A stretch of 64,000 bases of DNA. Origin: Clostridia bacterium (GTDB lineage: Bacteria > Bacillota > Clostridia > UMGS1810). Below the pieces are notes generated by a model, which made no database searches, had not been told where the DNA came from, and saw only the letters and a list, made by a program, of their open reading frames with translations. This document shows positions 46,270 to 55,478 of this stretch, in pieces. Location: NCBI GenBank assembly GCA_017481205.1, contig JAFUPN010000021.1:19839-83838 (forward strand), read 5' to 3'. Every line of letters begins with the position of its first letter. Position 1 is the first letter of the stretch. Made by a program: the position numbers and the translations under genes.

Positions 46270-48465
46270 ATGAAAAGAAAAATACTTTCACTTATTCTTA
46301 CATTGTCACTAATACTTTGCCAGGGCACTTTGTGTCCCGGCGGAGTATATGCTTCTGAAGATATTGACCCGGATAAGCCTGCCGAAGAAGCTGCTGTCAT
46401 AGACAGAGTTGCATGGAGCCTTGAATTTAAGAATGCTTCAGATATTGATAACTTCTATCCGAGTAACAAAACCGAGATGGAAGTATCTCATGTGTACGGG
46501 GATTATATGCAGTATACAACTCATTCCACCTACATCAACTCCAACGGAAATAAAGCCGGATATTTTGCTGATTACAGATTTCCCGCCGGCGAAGAGCTTG
46601 ATATGGATAAGTACTATACCATGCAGATTCGTATGAAGATTGTTGATGTGGACTCAAAGGCCCCTTACAAAATGTACATTGCCGGTACAAATGAGGATGG
46701 TACTGCTCTTAAAATGGCAGAAAAAAATTTTGGCACCATAAGCTATGACTACACTTCATCAAACGGAGTCTACAGTACCGACTGGTTTGTGCTTAATATA
46801 GACCTTTCATCATCAGACCACTGGATGAACGGTAAGACTCTCTCTCAGTTCCGTCCCAACTTTATTCACAATGCGGCAGGTACTGTTTTGATAGACTATA
46901 TCAGATTTATAGAGACTCCCGGTATAAGCAAAATCGCCTGCAATAGCGAGACTGATGCAGACCTTGAGGACATGCCTGTCAATCCTGAGACAATGGAAAT
47001 CTATCTTACAGACCTGGTAGCGGATGTTCCTCCCGAGGCGGTAGAATTAAAGGATACCGAGGGAAATAGCGTTGCTCTGTCCGAGGTTGCATTCTACGAA
47101 GGCAATCTCATAAAGCTTACTCTTGCTCAGGAGCTGGCAGAGAATACGGCATATACACTAATGCTTAAAGAGAATGTGCATATAATTGGCAGTATATATC
47201 TTGCGTCACCACTCACAGTGGATTTTTCTACAGGTACATACCGCATACCGAGTATATTTGATATCATCGACCCGGAAAGACCGAGCGATGAGATACCCGA
47301 AGGCTATGACAACGTATGGTCTATGGACTTTAAGGATGAGTCAGATATAAGCGGATTTGCTCCTTCAAGCAAGACCGAAATAGAAATAAAACAGGTTTAC
47401 GGCGAATATATGCAGTATACAACAAAATCCACATATACAAACAACAGCGGAAATACAGCCGGCTATCATGCCGATTATAATTTTTCGACTGCTCTTGACA
47501 CAGATATGCATTTCCTGCTTCAGATACGTATGAAAATTCTTGAGGTGCAGGATGGCACAGGCTTTAAGATGTATATGAAAACCTCCTCGGAGGATGGCAC
47601 TACAAGCAATATGGCAGAAAAAGACTGTGATAATGTCAACTATGACTTAAAGCTTATAGACAAATATTATACTGACGGAAACGGAGAGGAAAAGCAGTAT
47701 AGCGGAACAGACTGGTTTACACTTGAGGTTGACTTAGGAAGCAATGAAAAATGGATAAATGCAAAAAATCTTTTGAGCCTGAGAACTAATTTCCTTCACA
47801 ATACAGTGGGCGTGGTTTTAGTTGACTACATCAGATTTTTGGGCTATACTCCAAAAGCTACAGATTTCTCCTACAGTCTTGATAATGCTGAAACCGAGAT
47901 AACATCCGACACATATGTACCCGCTTCGGCAAATACCTTTACCGTCGGTCTGTCTCATCCTGTAAGCGGCATTGCAGATGTGGCACTGACAAACGATTTC
48001 GGTACAAAGGCGGAGGTTTCAGCAGTACAGCTTGATGCCGAAACAAAGCAGTTTGTTACTGTCACATTCGCTCAGCCGCTGGAAAAATCTTCTGTGTATA
48101 CTCTCAGCATAACTCCATATGTCTCAGGAAGCCTTCCTTCAAGCGAGCCCGTGGTGCTTGAATATAAATCAGAGCTTGAGCCCATAACCGTTAAGGTTAA
48201 TAAGGAAGCAAAAAGCGCTTCAATAGATTATATCAATGCAACGGAAGAGGATGTTATCCTTGTGGCAATAGCAACCGTGCTTGACGGAAATATGTATGTT
48301 GGTAAAAAGATGGCGATAACACCCTTAGCTTCCGGTGCAGCAGCTGATGATATTGCTCTTGACTACAGCTCTTATGTATCGGACACAACAACTGTTGAAA
48401 TTGCAATCTGGAAATATAACACAGCAATAGGTAAATACAGTGTGCACGGAAAGAAAATTTATTGA
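46270..48465 (+). CDS. Secreted protein with tandem duplicated beta-sandwich domains
   Basis: A 731-residue exported protein; signal peptide KRKILSLILTLSLILCQGTLC. The start at ATG 46270 has GGGGAG 11 nt upstream; a TTG at 46219 lies in the preceding gene. Residues about 50-250 and 350-560 are copies of one module: WSLEFKNASDIDNFYPSNKTEMEV in the first and WSMDFKDESDISGFAPSSKTEIEI in the second, both continuing with YMQYTT.STY and NFIHN/NFLHN..G..L.DYIRF. Each copy precedes an Ig-like bacterial domain (NPETMEIYLTDLV; ANTFTVGLSHPV). It is probably a glycan-binding accessory protein of the lyase. Confidence 0.75.
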   Translation: MKRKILSLILTLSLILCQGTLCPGGVYASEDIDPDKPAEEAAVIDRVAWSLEFKNASDIDNFYPSNKTEMEVSHVYGDYMQYTTHSTYINSNGNKAGYFADYRFPAGEELDMDKYYTMQIRMKIVDVDSKAPYKMYIAGTNEDGTALKMAEKNFGTISYDYTSSNGVYSTDWFVLNIDLSSSDHWMNGKTLSQFRPNFIHNAAGTVLIDYIRFIETPGISKIACNSETDADLEDMPVNPETMEIYLTDLVADVPPEAVELKDTEGNSVALSEVAFYEGNLIKLTLAQELAENTAYTLMLKENVHIIGSIYLASPLTVDFSTGTYRIPSIFDIIDPERPSDEIPEGYDNVWSMDFKDESDISGFAPSSKTEIEIKQVYGEYMQYTTKSTYTNNSGNTAGYHADYNFSTALDTDMHFLLQIRMKILEVQDGTGFKMYMKTSSEDGTTSNMAEKDCDNVNYDLKLIDKYYTDGNGEEKQYSGTDWFTLEVDLGSNEKWINAKNLLSLRTNFLHNTVGVVLVDYIRFLGYTPKATDFSYSLDNAETEITSDTYVPASANTFTVGLSHPVSGIADVALTNDFGTKAEVSAVQLDAETKQFVTVTFAQPLEKSSVYTLSITPYVSGSLPSSEPVVLEYKSELEPITVKVNKEAKSASIDYINATEEDVILVAIATVLDGNMYVGKKMAITPLASGAAADDIALDYSSYVSDTTTVEIAIWKYNTAIGKYSVHGKKIY

Positions 48466-48520
48466 TTTCACCAATGTTTTAACATATAAAAATATCATAT
48501 TTTTTAAGGAGTGAAATGTA

Positions 48521-51052
48521 ATGAAAAAATTAATTTCAGTTGTTTTGACTTTAGCAATGCTATTGTCAATGTCAGTACCTATGCTTGCAAATGCATCGGC
48601 ATGGCCCGGCAGTGATGCTATGTACACCCTTGATGATGCAGAAGGCTTTTCGGCAGTAACAACATCCGGCAGCCCGATGATGCAATCAAAAGCCGCTATT
48701 GAGACAGTATCCGGATTTTTGGGTAAAGATACAGATGATTATTCTGCAAAAATCACAGAGAGTGCTGCCTCTGACAAGTATTATTATCTTGCTTATAAGC
48801 ACGGCGAAGAGATTTATCTTGAAGACGGTAAGCCCATGGAAGGTTATCTGGTAGTTGATTTGAACTTCTACAGTGATGATTCTGGTTTTGGCTTTTTCAG
48901 ATTCGGTCTGTCGGCAAATCAGGTTCCTATGACAAGTGATATATCTGCAAAATCTCTTCGTGCAGGTCAGTGGAACCATCTGCGTATGGTATATGCTCCT
49001 CCTGCCGCATGTACGGATTATGAAGACGATGTACCGGAATCTGGAGTTACTCTCGGAACCACAACTCTGTATATAAACGGCTCCAAAATAGGTGACAATA
49101 CCATAACCGCATCAATGTCCTATCCCATAGACAGAGTTCTTCTGCAGGTATACAGCGGCGATAATACAGCCACTCACTATGCTTATATGGACGATATAAA
49201 GATTTATAATACTGCTTCCGATCCCGGAGCGCCTGCAGCTGCAGTTATCGCCGACGGTGAAGGCTATTTTGCAGTAAATGCAACACAGGAAATTGTGTAC
49301 AGTGATAGTATTACTCTTACTGATATCAAGGCTATAAATCCAGGATTGGAAATGTATGCCTTTGATAGCTCTGCTTATACAACTAAGCTTGCTGATGATG
49401 CAGTTCTTGCAGAGAATAACGTTATTTCTGTAAAATCTGCAGACGGTTTTTACAATATTTATACTGTAAAGAGCAATCAGTGGCAGGATGATAGCGGAAA
49501 TACCTATACCTGGTCTTTCTCAAATGAAACAAAGGAATTCAGCCTCGGTATTCTTGAAAGTCAAAAGGGTAACACTAACTACGGCAAAATCTCATGCGAT
49601 TTCAGCAAGAAAACCCGTCCCTGGTTTGGTATTAAGGATATTGCAACAAGCTTCAGCCTTGACCCGGCAATAACAGGTCTTGCACGTCAGACCTTTGATA
49701 GCTTCAATGCTCTTACAGAGGTTACCGTTCCCAAGCAGGTTACTTCCTGGGAATGGGGCACGTTCAATAACTGTAAGAAACTTAAGACAGTGACCTATGA
49801 AGAAGGTTGTACAACAACCGGCGGAGACAAGATGTTTGCTGGCTGTACAGCCCTTACCACAGTTAATCTTGCTTCAACCATGACTAATCTTCAAAGCAGA
49901 GCCTTCTCAGGCTGTACCGCTCTTAAGGAGATCCTGATACCGGCTTCCGTAAGTGGCATTTCATATTCAAAAAGTGCTTGTGTATTTGAAGGCTGTACAA
50001 TAAAGCTTAAGTATTATAAAAATTCAACTGCTGCAGGAGTTGTAAAACGGGATTATACAAATGCCGACGGCACTGCTACATCTGTTACCTATGAGGAGCT
50101 TACCGGCGGTACGCTTCCAGATAGAGATGGCAATGCAGATTCAATAGCATGGAATATTGATGAAAACGGAGTTCTCACTGTCTCTGATATAGCCGAGGTT
50201 GGTACAGGAAGAATGCATCTTCCCGTAAGCGGAGTCGGCAATCTTCCCTGGAACAGCATCAAAGGTTTCACAAAGATAGTTGTAGAAGATGGAATCACAC
50301 ATCTTGCATGGAATCTTCTTAATAATACCGGTGTTACCATATCAGAGATTATCATTCCTGCTTCTGTTGAAACTGCAGAGCCCTATGCTTTAAATCAGGG
50401 CACTGTTGACAGTCTTATATTCGAGGAAGGAGCGGACAAGATTTTATCAAGAGCAGAGCTTCTTAACAGAAGTGTAAAGCTTAATAATCTCTATATCCCT
50501 GCTTCAGCCGAAAGTATTCCTGCTAATTTCTACCGTTCACTGGGTACTGATAACTCCCTTGAATACATCGGAAACTCCGTACTCAACGTATATGCTCAGG
50601 AGGGTTCGGAAGGCTACAGATGGGCTCTTGACAGAAAGGCACATTCCAAGGACAGCTATACAGGCGAGTATGTAACAACAAGTCCTTCAGAGCCGGCGAA
50701 AGAGGATTATGAAACAACCGAAGCATATAATGAAGCTATGGACAAATACAAAGCTGAGCTTTCAAAGTATTATGCATACAAATCCGTTCAGACGATTAAT
50801 GTATATCCCTCACTGGTAATCAACAATGATGGTACCTTAGCTTCAATTACCAATAATTCCAAGGCTCCCGTAACAGGTGATGTTATAGTTGCATATTTCA
50901 ACGGTAATGAAATGATAAAAGCCGAGCTCTTTGCAAATCAGACTATTGCAGTAGGGGACAACACTGTTTCGATTGATGCCGATGCAGGCACTCCGGTTGT
51001 ATACCTCTGGAAGAGCATAGGCACGCTGGTTCCTATGGCAAAAAACAAATAA
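48521..51052 (+). CDS. Secreted BspA-type leucine-rich-repeat protein
   Basis: An 843-residue exported protein. Signal peptide KKLISVVLTLAMLLSMSVPMLANA, behind AAGGAGTG. Residues about 30-240 look like a LamG/concanavalin-like domain. About 390-500 carries LRR_5/BspA repeats with the pattern F..C..L..V..P..V......AF..C (TFNNCKKLKTVTYEEG, MFAGCTALTTVNLAS, AFSGCTALKEILIPASV); a second, looser set follows about 580-680. The tail has no anchor. BspA-like proteins bind host or plant surface molecules in gut bacteria. Last of the five-gene secreted cluster, ending at a terminator. Confidence 0.83.
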   Translation: MKKLISVVLTLAMLLSMSVPMLANASAWPGSDAMYTLDDAEGFSAVTTSGSPMMQSKAAIETVSGFLGKDTDDYSAKITESAASDKYYYLAYKHGEEIYLEDGKPMEGYLVVDLNFYSDDSGFGFFRFGLSANQVPMTSDISAKSLRAGQWNHLRMVYAPPAACTDYEDDVPESGVTLGTTTLYINGSKIGDNTITASMSYPIDRVLLQVYSGDNTATHYAYMDDIKIYNTASDPGAPAAAVIADGEGYFAVNATQEIVYSDSITLTDIKAINPGLEMYAFDSSAYTTKLADDAVLAENNVISVKSADGFYNIYTVKSNQWQDDSGNTYTWSFSNETKEFSLGILESQKGNTNYGKISCDFSKKTRPWFGIKDIATSFSLDPAITGLARQTFDSFNALTEVTVPKQVTSWEWGTFNNCKKLKTVTYEEGCTTTGGDKMFAGCTALTTVNLASTMTNLQSRAFSGCTALKEILIPASVSGISYSKSACVFEGCTIKLKYYKNSTAAGVVKRDYTNADGTATSVTYEELTGGTLPDRDGNADSIAWNIDENGVLTVSDIAEVGTGRMHLPVSGVGNLPWNSIKGFTKIVVEDGITHLAWNLLNNTGVTISEIIIPASVETAEPYALNQGTVDSLIFEEGADKILSRAELLNRSVKLNNLYIPASAESIPANFYRSLGTDNSLEYIGNSVLNVYAQEGSEGYRWALDRKAHSKDSYTGEYVTTSPSEPAKEDYETTEAYNEAMDKYKAELSKYYAYKSVQTINVYPSLVINNDGTLASITNNSKAPVTGDVIVAYFNGNEMIKAELFANQTIAVGDNTVSIDADAGTPVVYLWKSIGTLVPMAKNK

Positions 51053-51070
51053 TTTATCAAATACATTAGT

Positions 51071-51102
51071 GTATGCACTCCGGAATTTTTTGGAGTGCAT
51101 AC
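51071..51102. terminator. Bidirectional terminator
   Basis: Perfect 11-bp arms GTATGCACTCC (51071-51081) and GGAGTGCATAC (51092-51102) between convergent genes. Confidence 0.8.
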
Positions 51103-51109
51103 ATAATAT

Positions 51110-52783
51110 TTATTCGAGTTTATTTAAGAGTTTATTTAAGAGTTTATCTCTGATTTCAGAAACATTTGTATCAAGTATTTTTTGCTTGATTGGCAGTATA
51201 AGCCCGGGTGATACGGACAACTCGTCTATACCCATTGCGAGAAACAGCTCTGTAAGGCTCATATCTCCTGCAAGCTCACCGCATATGCCTGCCCATATGC
51301 CATTTTTATGGGCATTTTCTGCCACCGTGTGTATCATTCTTAGAATTGCCGGATGCTTTATATCGCAGAAGGCTTCTGCCAGAGGATTTTGTCTATCAAC
51401 AGCCAGGGTATATTGGGTCAGGTCGTTTGTGCCTATTGAAAAGAAATCAACTTCCTTTGCCAGCATATCACTGATTATTGCCGCGGCAGGAGTTTCTATC
51501 ATTATGCCAAGCTCTGTATCCGGGTTGAAATGTATTCCTTCGCTTTTTAGCTCATTTTGAACCTCGGAGCATATTTCTTTTATCTGTTTTACTTCCTTTA
51601 CCGATGTTATCATAGGAAACATTATGGCTATATTTCCGAATGCCGATGCTCTGTAAAGGGCTCTCAGCTGGGTTTTAAAAATGTTCGGACGGCTCAGGCA
51701 TATTCTTATTGCCCTCACTCCCATGGCAGGATTTTCTTCCTTCGGCATCTGGAAATAATCTATCTGCTTGTCCGCTCCTATGTCAAGGGTGCGTATTATA
51801 ACTCTCTTGCCGATTGCCTTCTGTGCAGCGCTTTTGTATATTTCAAACTGCTCGTCCTCTGTGGGAAAGCTTTTTCTTTCCAAATATATAAATTCACTTC
51901 TGAAAAGTCCTATTCCCATTGCGTCATTGGCATATACCGATGGCATATCCTCGATTGAGCCTATGTTGGCATAAAGCAGTATTTTCTGCCCGTCCTTGGT
52001 TTTCGGCTCCACTCCCCGTAGCTTCCGAAGCAACTTGTTTTGCTCATCGCTCTGCTGCTTTTTCTGCTGCATTTTTAGCACTGTGTGCATATCCGGATTT
52101 ACATATATTTCACCGGTAAATCCGTCAACTATTATGTCCGTACCGTTAAATATATCCTCCATAATACCCACCGCGCCTATAACTGCCGGTATATTCATGG
52201 TTCTTGCCAGTATTGATGTATGTGAGTTTGAGCTGCCTTCTTCGGTTACAAAGGCAAGAATCTTGCTCTTATCCAACTGTACCGTCTCCGAAGGGGCAAG
52301 GTCGCGTGCCCCTATTATAACAGGACTGTCGGAGCTTATTCCTGCCATACTCGCATTTGCAAGTATTGATATTATCCTTTCGGATATATCTCTCACATCT
52401 CCAGCTCTTGCCTGCATATAGCTATCGTCCATTGATGCAAACATATGTGCAAAGTTGTCTGCGGTCATGGCAACGGCGCTTTCTGCATTAAGTCTCTGGG
52501 CAGTAATGCCGGATTTGATTGACGAAATGTAGTCCTCATCCTCCAGCATCATGCTGTGTATGTCAAATATCATTGCATTCTCTTCGCCGACCTCTGCCTT
52601 TGCCTTTTCGTACAGCTCCCTGAGCTGTTGGCTTGCTTTTTCCTTTGCCTGTTCAAAGCGTTGGATTTCTCTCTTTGTGTCTTCAATATGACTTTTCTGC
52701 ACAAGCTTTACTGATTTTTTCAGCAGCTCCAGCTTGCCGAAGGCTATCCCTCCGCATACTCCCTGTCCGTGGATAGTTACCAT
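51110..52783 (-). CDS. ptsI: Phosphoenolpyruvate-protein phosphotransferase (PTS enzyme I)
   Basis: A 557-residue enzyme I that takes phosphate from PEP and passes it to HPr. The phosphohistidine is in EGSSNSHTSILARTMNIPAV (about residues 182-201); the PEP-binding barrel shows GIGLFRSEFIYLER, RTLDIGADKQ and SIGTNDLTQYTLAVDRQN; catalytic Cys is in WAGICGELAGD (about 498-508). The ATG at 52783 has AGGAGG 10 nt upstream; the TTG at 52789 is too close. It lies 27 nt after the HPr gene and is co-transcribed. No PTS permease (EII) gene is in the window. Confidence 0.96.
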   Translation of the reverse strand: MVTIHGQGVCGGIAFGKLELLKKSVKLVQKSHIEDTKREIQRFEQAKEKASQQLRELYEKAKAEVGEENAMIFDIHSMMLEDEDYISSIKSGITAQRLNAESAVAMTADNFAHMFASMDDSYMQARAGDVRDISERIISILANASMAGISSDSPVIIGARDLAPSETVQLDKSKILAFVTEEGSSNSHTSILARTMNIPAVIGAVGIMEDIFNGTDIIVDGFTGEIYVNPDMHTVLKMQQKKQQSDEQNKLLRKLRGVEPKTKDGQKILLYANIGSIEDMPSVYANDAMGIGLFRSEFIYLERKSFPTEDEQFEIYKSAAQKAIGKRVIIRTLDIGADKQIDYFQMPKEENPAMGVRAIRICLSRPNIFKTQLRALYRASAFGNIAIMFPMITSVKEVKQIKEICSEVQNELKSEGIHFNPDTELGIMIETPAAAIISDMLAKEVDFFSIGTNDLTQYTLAVDRQNPLAEAFCDIKHPAILRMIHTVAENAHKNGIWAGICGELAGDMSLTELFLAMGIDELSVSPGLILPIKQKILDTNVSEIRDKLLNKLLNKLE

Positions 52784-52810
52784 TATCAATCATCCTCCTG
52801 ACGGCTCATA

Positions 52811-53068
52811 TCAGAGATTTTTCTTAAAAAATTCTTCCATTCCCATACTTGCCTCAACCTCGTCATCTCCCTCAAGCTTCACTGTAAGTGTGTTTCCACA
52901 TTTTACCCCGAGAGACATTACCGAAAATATCTTTTTTCCGTCGGCACTTTTACCGTTGCACTCAATTGTCACACGGCTGTTATATTTTCCGGCTTCCTTA
53001 ACAAGCAAACCCGCAGGTCTTGCATGTATACCAAGCTCATCAGTTATTGTGTAGGTAAATTCCTTCAT
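52811..53068 (-). CDS. ptsH: HPr family phosphocarrier protein
   Basis: An 85-residue HPr. The active-site His-15 region is ELGIHARPAGLLVKEA, and the regulatory Ser-46 region of Firmicute HPr is IFSVMSLGV, so both PTS transfer and HprK/CcpA-type catabolite control are possible. GGAGG stands before the ATG. First gene of the ptsH-ptsI operon; the minus-strand TATAAT near 53133-53138 may be its -10 box. Confidence 0.95.
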   Translation of the reverse strand: MKEFTYTITDELGIHARPAGLLVKEAGKYNSRVTIECNGKSADGKKIFSVMSLGVKCGNTLTVKLEGDDEVEASMGMEEFFKKNL

Positions 53069-53164
53069 TACTATATTCCTCCATGATGATTATTGTACAG
53101 TTATCCTATGAATTTACAGGATTCATTATACATAGTTTATCAAAAAAATAGGATTTTATTTCTG

Positions 53165-53193
53165 TAGACATAATTTGTATTTTATGATAAAAT
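53165..53193 (+). promoter_or_regulatory. Promoter of the hydroxyacid dehydrogenase
   Basis: TAGACA (53165-53170), 17-nt spacer, TAAAAT (53188-53193); moderate match to consensus. The 157-bp region to the divergent ptsH holds only these control sites. Confidence 0.55.
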
Positions 53194-53225
53194 ATTCATA
53201 TAATTTTTTCCAGGAGTGAACAAAC

Positions 53226-54176
53226 ATGAAAATTACTATACTTGATTCGGTAACCCTCGGAGACGATATTTCTCTTGAGAATTTTTCTCTCATAGGGGAG
53301 ACAGATATTTATCCGTCTACACCTCAGGAGCTGGTGGAAGAGCGGATATCCGACTGTGACGTTATAGTGGTAAATAAAGTAAAGCTTAATGAAACAAATC
53401 TTGCACAGGCAAAAAATCTAAAGCTTATATGCATCACTGCAACAGGCTTTGATAATGTTGATATTGCTTACTGCCGTTCAAAAAATATTGCAGTGTGCAA
53501 TGTAAAAGGATATTCCACAGACAGTGTGTCTCAGGTGACGGTTGCAACCGTACTGTCTCTGTATAATCATATTCCTGTATACGACAGGTATGTAAAGGAC
53601 GGCAGCTACACTGCAAGCGGAGTGCACAACTGCCTGACTCCAGTATACCGCGAGCTTGCCGGCAAAACCTGGGGTATAATAGGACTTGGCAATATCGGCA
53701 GGCAGGTTGCTAAGGTAGCTCAGGCTCTTGGGTGCAATGTTATTGCCTATAAGCGCAAAAAGACTGATGAATACAAATGCGTATCACTTGCAGAGCTTAT
53801 GTGGACCTCGGATATCATCACAATCCATCTGCCCTTGAGCGACAGCACAAAAAATATTGTAAACAAATCCATGATTTCTCTCATGAAGTCCTCTGCGGTA
53901 ATTGTCAATGCTGCCAGAGGCGCTGTGTGGGATGAGCAGGCTATTGCCGATGCTGTTATGGACGGCAAAATCGCCGCAATGGGCTGTGATGTGTATTCTC
54001 TTGAACCTATGTCTTCAGAGCATCCCTTTAATAAGCTTGTCGGTTATGATAATGTTTGTTTGCTGCCGCATATGGCATGGGGCGCCTATGAAGCACGCGT
54101 CAGATGTATGGATGAGGTTATGCTTAATATAAAGGCTTTTTTTGCTGGGGAAATGCGTAATAGGGTGGATGTATAA
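53226..54176 (+). CDS. D-isomer-specific 2-hydroxyacid dehydrogenase
   Basis: A 316-residue NAD-dependent enzyme. The nucleotide-binding Rossmann motif is WGIIGLGNIGRQVAKVAQALGC (about residues 146-167); the catalytic Arg is in NAARGAVWDEQAI (about 229-241), Glu in DVYSLEPM and His in LLPHMAWGA. It reduces or oxidises a 2-keto/2-hydroxy acid such as glycerate, lactate or hydroxypyruvate; substrate unclear. AGGAGTG precedes the ATG. It is a single-gene unit facing the ebfC gene. Confidence 0.92.
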   Translation: MKITILDSVTLGDDISLENFSLIGETDIYPSTPQELVEERISDCDVIVVNKVKLNETNLAQAKNLKLICITATGFDNVDIAYCRSKNIAVCNVKGYSTDSVSQVTVATVLSLYNHIPVYDRYVKDGSYTASGVHNCLTPVYRELAGKTWGIIGLGNIGRQVAKVAQALGCNVIAYKRKKTDEYKCVSLAELMWTSDIITIHLPLSDSTKNIVNKSMISLMKSSAVIVNAARGAVWDEQAIADAVMDGKIAAMGCDVYSLEPMSSEHPFNKLVGYDNVCLLPHMAWGAYEARVRCMDEVMLNIKAFFAGEMRNRVDV

Positions 54177-54177
54177 A

Positions 54178-54214
54178 AAAACGACGGGTAAACAATTGTG
54201 TTTATCCGTCGTTT
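54178..54214. terminator. Bidirectional terminator
   Basis: AAACGACGGGTAAACA (54178-54194 with one offset) pairs with TGTTTATCCGTCGTTT (54199-54214), loop ATTG; A- and T-rich flanks on both sides. Confidence 0.78.
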
Positions 54215-54232
54215 ATCTTTCAGCTGTCCTTA

Positions 54233-54577
54233 TCAGAAAAGTCCGGGAATACTCATTCCACCGGTGAGCTTGCTCATTTTTGCGTTGTTTGTTTCGTCAA
54301 CCTTTTTCATAGCTTCGTTAACAGCTGTGATAATAAGGTCCTGGAGCATTTCTACATCATCAGGGTCAACTGCCTCGGGCTTGATTTCAACCGCGGTCAG
54401 CTGCTTTGCTCCTGTCATTTTAACAGTGATAACACCGCCGCCTGCAGTTGCTTCAAATTCCTGTTCCTCTATTTCATTCTGCATTTTCAACATTTCCTGC
54501 TGCATTTTCTGAGCCTGCTTAATCATATTGTTCATGTTGCCGCCCATTCCGCCCATGGGATATCTTGGTTTTGCCAT
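54233..54577 (-). CDS. YbaB/EbfC family nucleoid-associated protein
   Basis: A 114-residue DNA-binding protein with the family pattern: an N-terminal helical part ([26 protein letters not shown], about residues 16-41), the beta strand [37 protein letters not shown] and a helical tail. Usually found after dnaX and before recR, but neither is here. GGAGG precedes the ATG. It is thought to bind and bridge DNA. Confidence 0.93.
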   Translation of the reverse strand: MAKPRYPMGGMGGNMNNMIKQAQKMQQEMLKMQNEIEEQEFEATAGGGVITVKMTGAKQLTAVEIKPEAVDPDDVEMLQDLIITAVNEAMKKVDETNNAKMSKLTGGMSIPGLF

Positions 54578-54628
54578 AGTTAAATTCCTCCGTTAGATTT
54601 TATAATATAGCTGAAACAATCAACATCA

Positions 54629-54697
54629 AAGTTGCTTCAAAGGTTGAATTTTCGGCAACTTCGGCTTGTCGTCTTTAGTATTGGTTGCTTCGGCTTT
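54629..54697. repeat. Copy of dispersed AGTATTGGTTGCT repeat with hairpin
   Basis: A hairpin AAGTTGC (54629-54635)/GCAACTT (54655-54661) is followed by TTTAGTATTGGTTGCTTCGG (54673-54692). ATTTTCGGCAACTT plus TTGTCGTC matches the reverse complement of 15541-15567. It lies between the ebfC and yycI genes, close to yycI's end, and may terminate that operon. Confidence 0.6.
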
Positions 54698-54730
54698 AAT
54701 TTTATCATAAATATTACTATACGTCAATCA

Positions 54731-55474
54731 TTATTCAACAAAAGAAGTGTCAAGTATGTTGTAGTAATAGGATTTTCCGTTGATGTCTGTCAGGCAGTAG
54801 CAGGGTGCCGCGGATATTGATTTGGCATTGGATGTGCTGCGGTCCGTTACTGCATGGTATCCAAAGCTGATATCCGAAATGGTTATTTCGCTGCCGTTCT
54901 GTGCAAATTCGCTGATAAATGCAATCAGTGCCGAGGTGGCATATACGGCTTTTGTTTCAGCGGTTCTGTAACTGTCTGTCATATGATATTCGTACCAAAT
55001 GCCTTTAAATACGGTCTTTCCGCTGTCAATGCTTACTCTGAGGATGTTATTGAAAATCTGCATACCGCCCACAGTCTCTGTAACATAGTATCCGTCATGC
55101 TTTTTTTTCACAACAATGTTTTTTGTGTCCAGACCGGATTTCTGCATAGTGTCCTTAATGACACCGGCAGCATTCTGCTCATTGATTATGACATCTGCAG
55201 TAATTGTTATAACGCCGTTTTCATCATATTTTACAGAGTCTTTATCGTCAAAATCCAGCGGAGAAAGCTCAATGTTTTTGTATTCAGGGGCATTTTTTGG
55301 TATAATGTTTTTGTCAATGGTGATACCGTTTTTTTCAAGAAGTATCCATGTGTCATATATATTGCCTTCTGTAAGCTCCTTGGCATTTCCTGACTGATAT
55401 GTGATTATCAGCAGGTATACATTGATGCACAAAAACAGTAGAATAAGAAATGTCTTTATGTTTTTCCAGCTCAC
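54731..55474 (-). CDS. yycI: WalRK regulatory protein YycI-like
   Basis: A 247-residue protein with an N-terminal anchor (about residues 8-24, FLILLFLCINVYLLI) and an extracytoplasmic domain of two PepSY-like halves (KHDGYYVTETVGGMQIFNNILRVSIDSGKTVF; SFGYHAVTDRS). Size, topology and position after a YycH-like gene point to YycI, which restrains the sensor kinase WalK in Bacillus. The start is GTG at 55474 behind AGGAGGTG. It is the last gene of the operon, 5 nt after yycH. Confidence 0.78.
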   Translation of the reverse strand: MSWKNIKTFLILLFLCINVYLLIITYQSGNAKELTEGNIYDTWILLEKNGITIDKNIIPKNAPEYKNIELSPLDFDDKDSVKYDENGVITITADVIINEQNAAGVIKDTMQKSGLDTKNIVVKKKHDGYYVTETVGGMQIFNNILRVSIDSGKTVFKGIWYEYHMTDSYRTAETKAVYATSALIAFISEFAQNGSEITISDISFGYHAVTDRSTSNAKSISAAPCYCLTDINGKSYYYNILDTSFVE

Positions 55475-55478
55475 AGCC

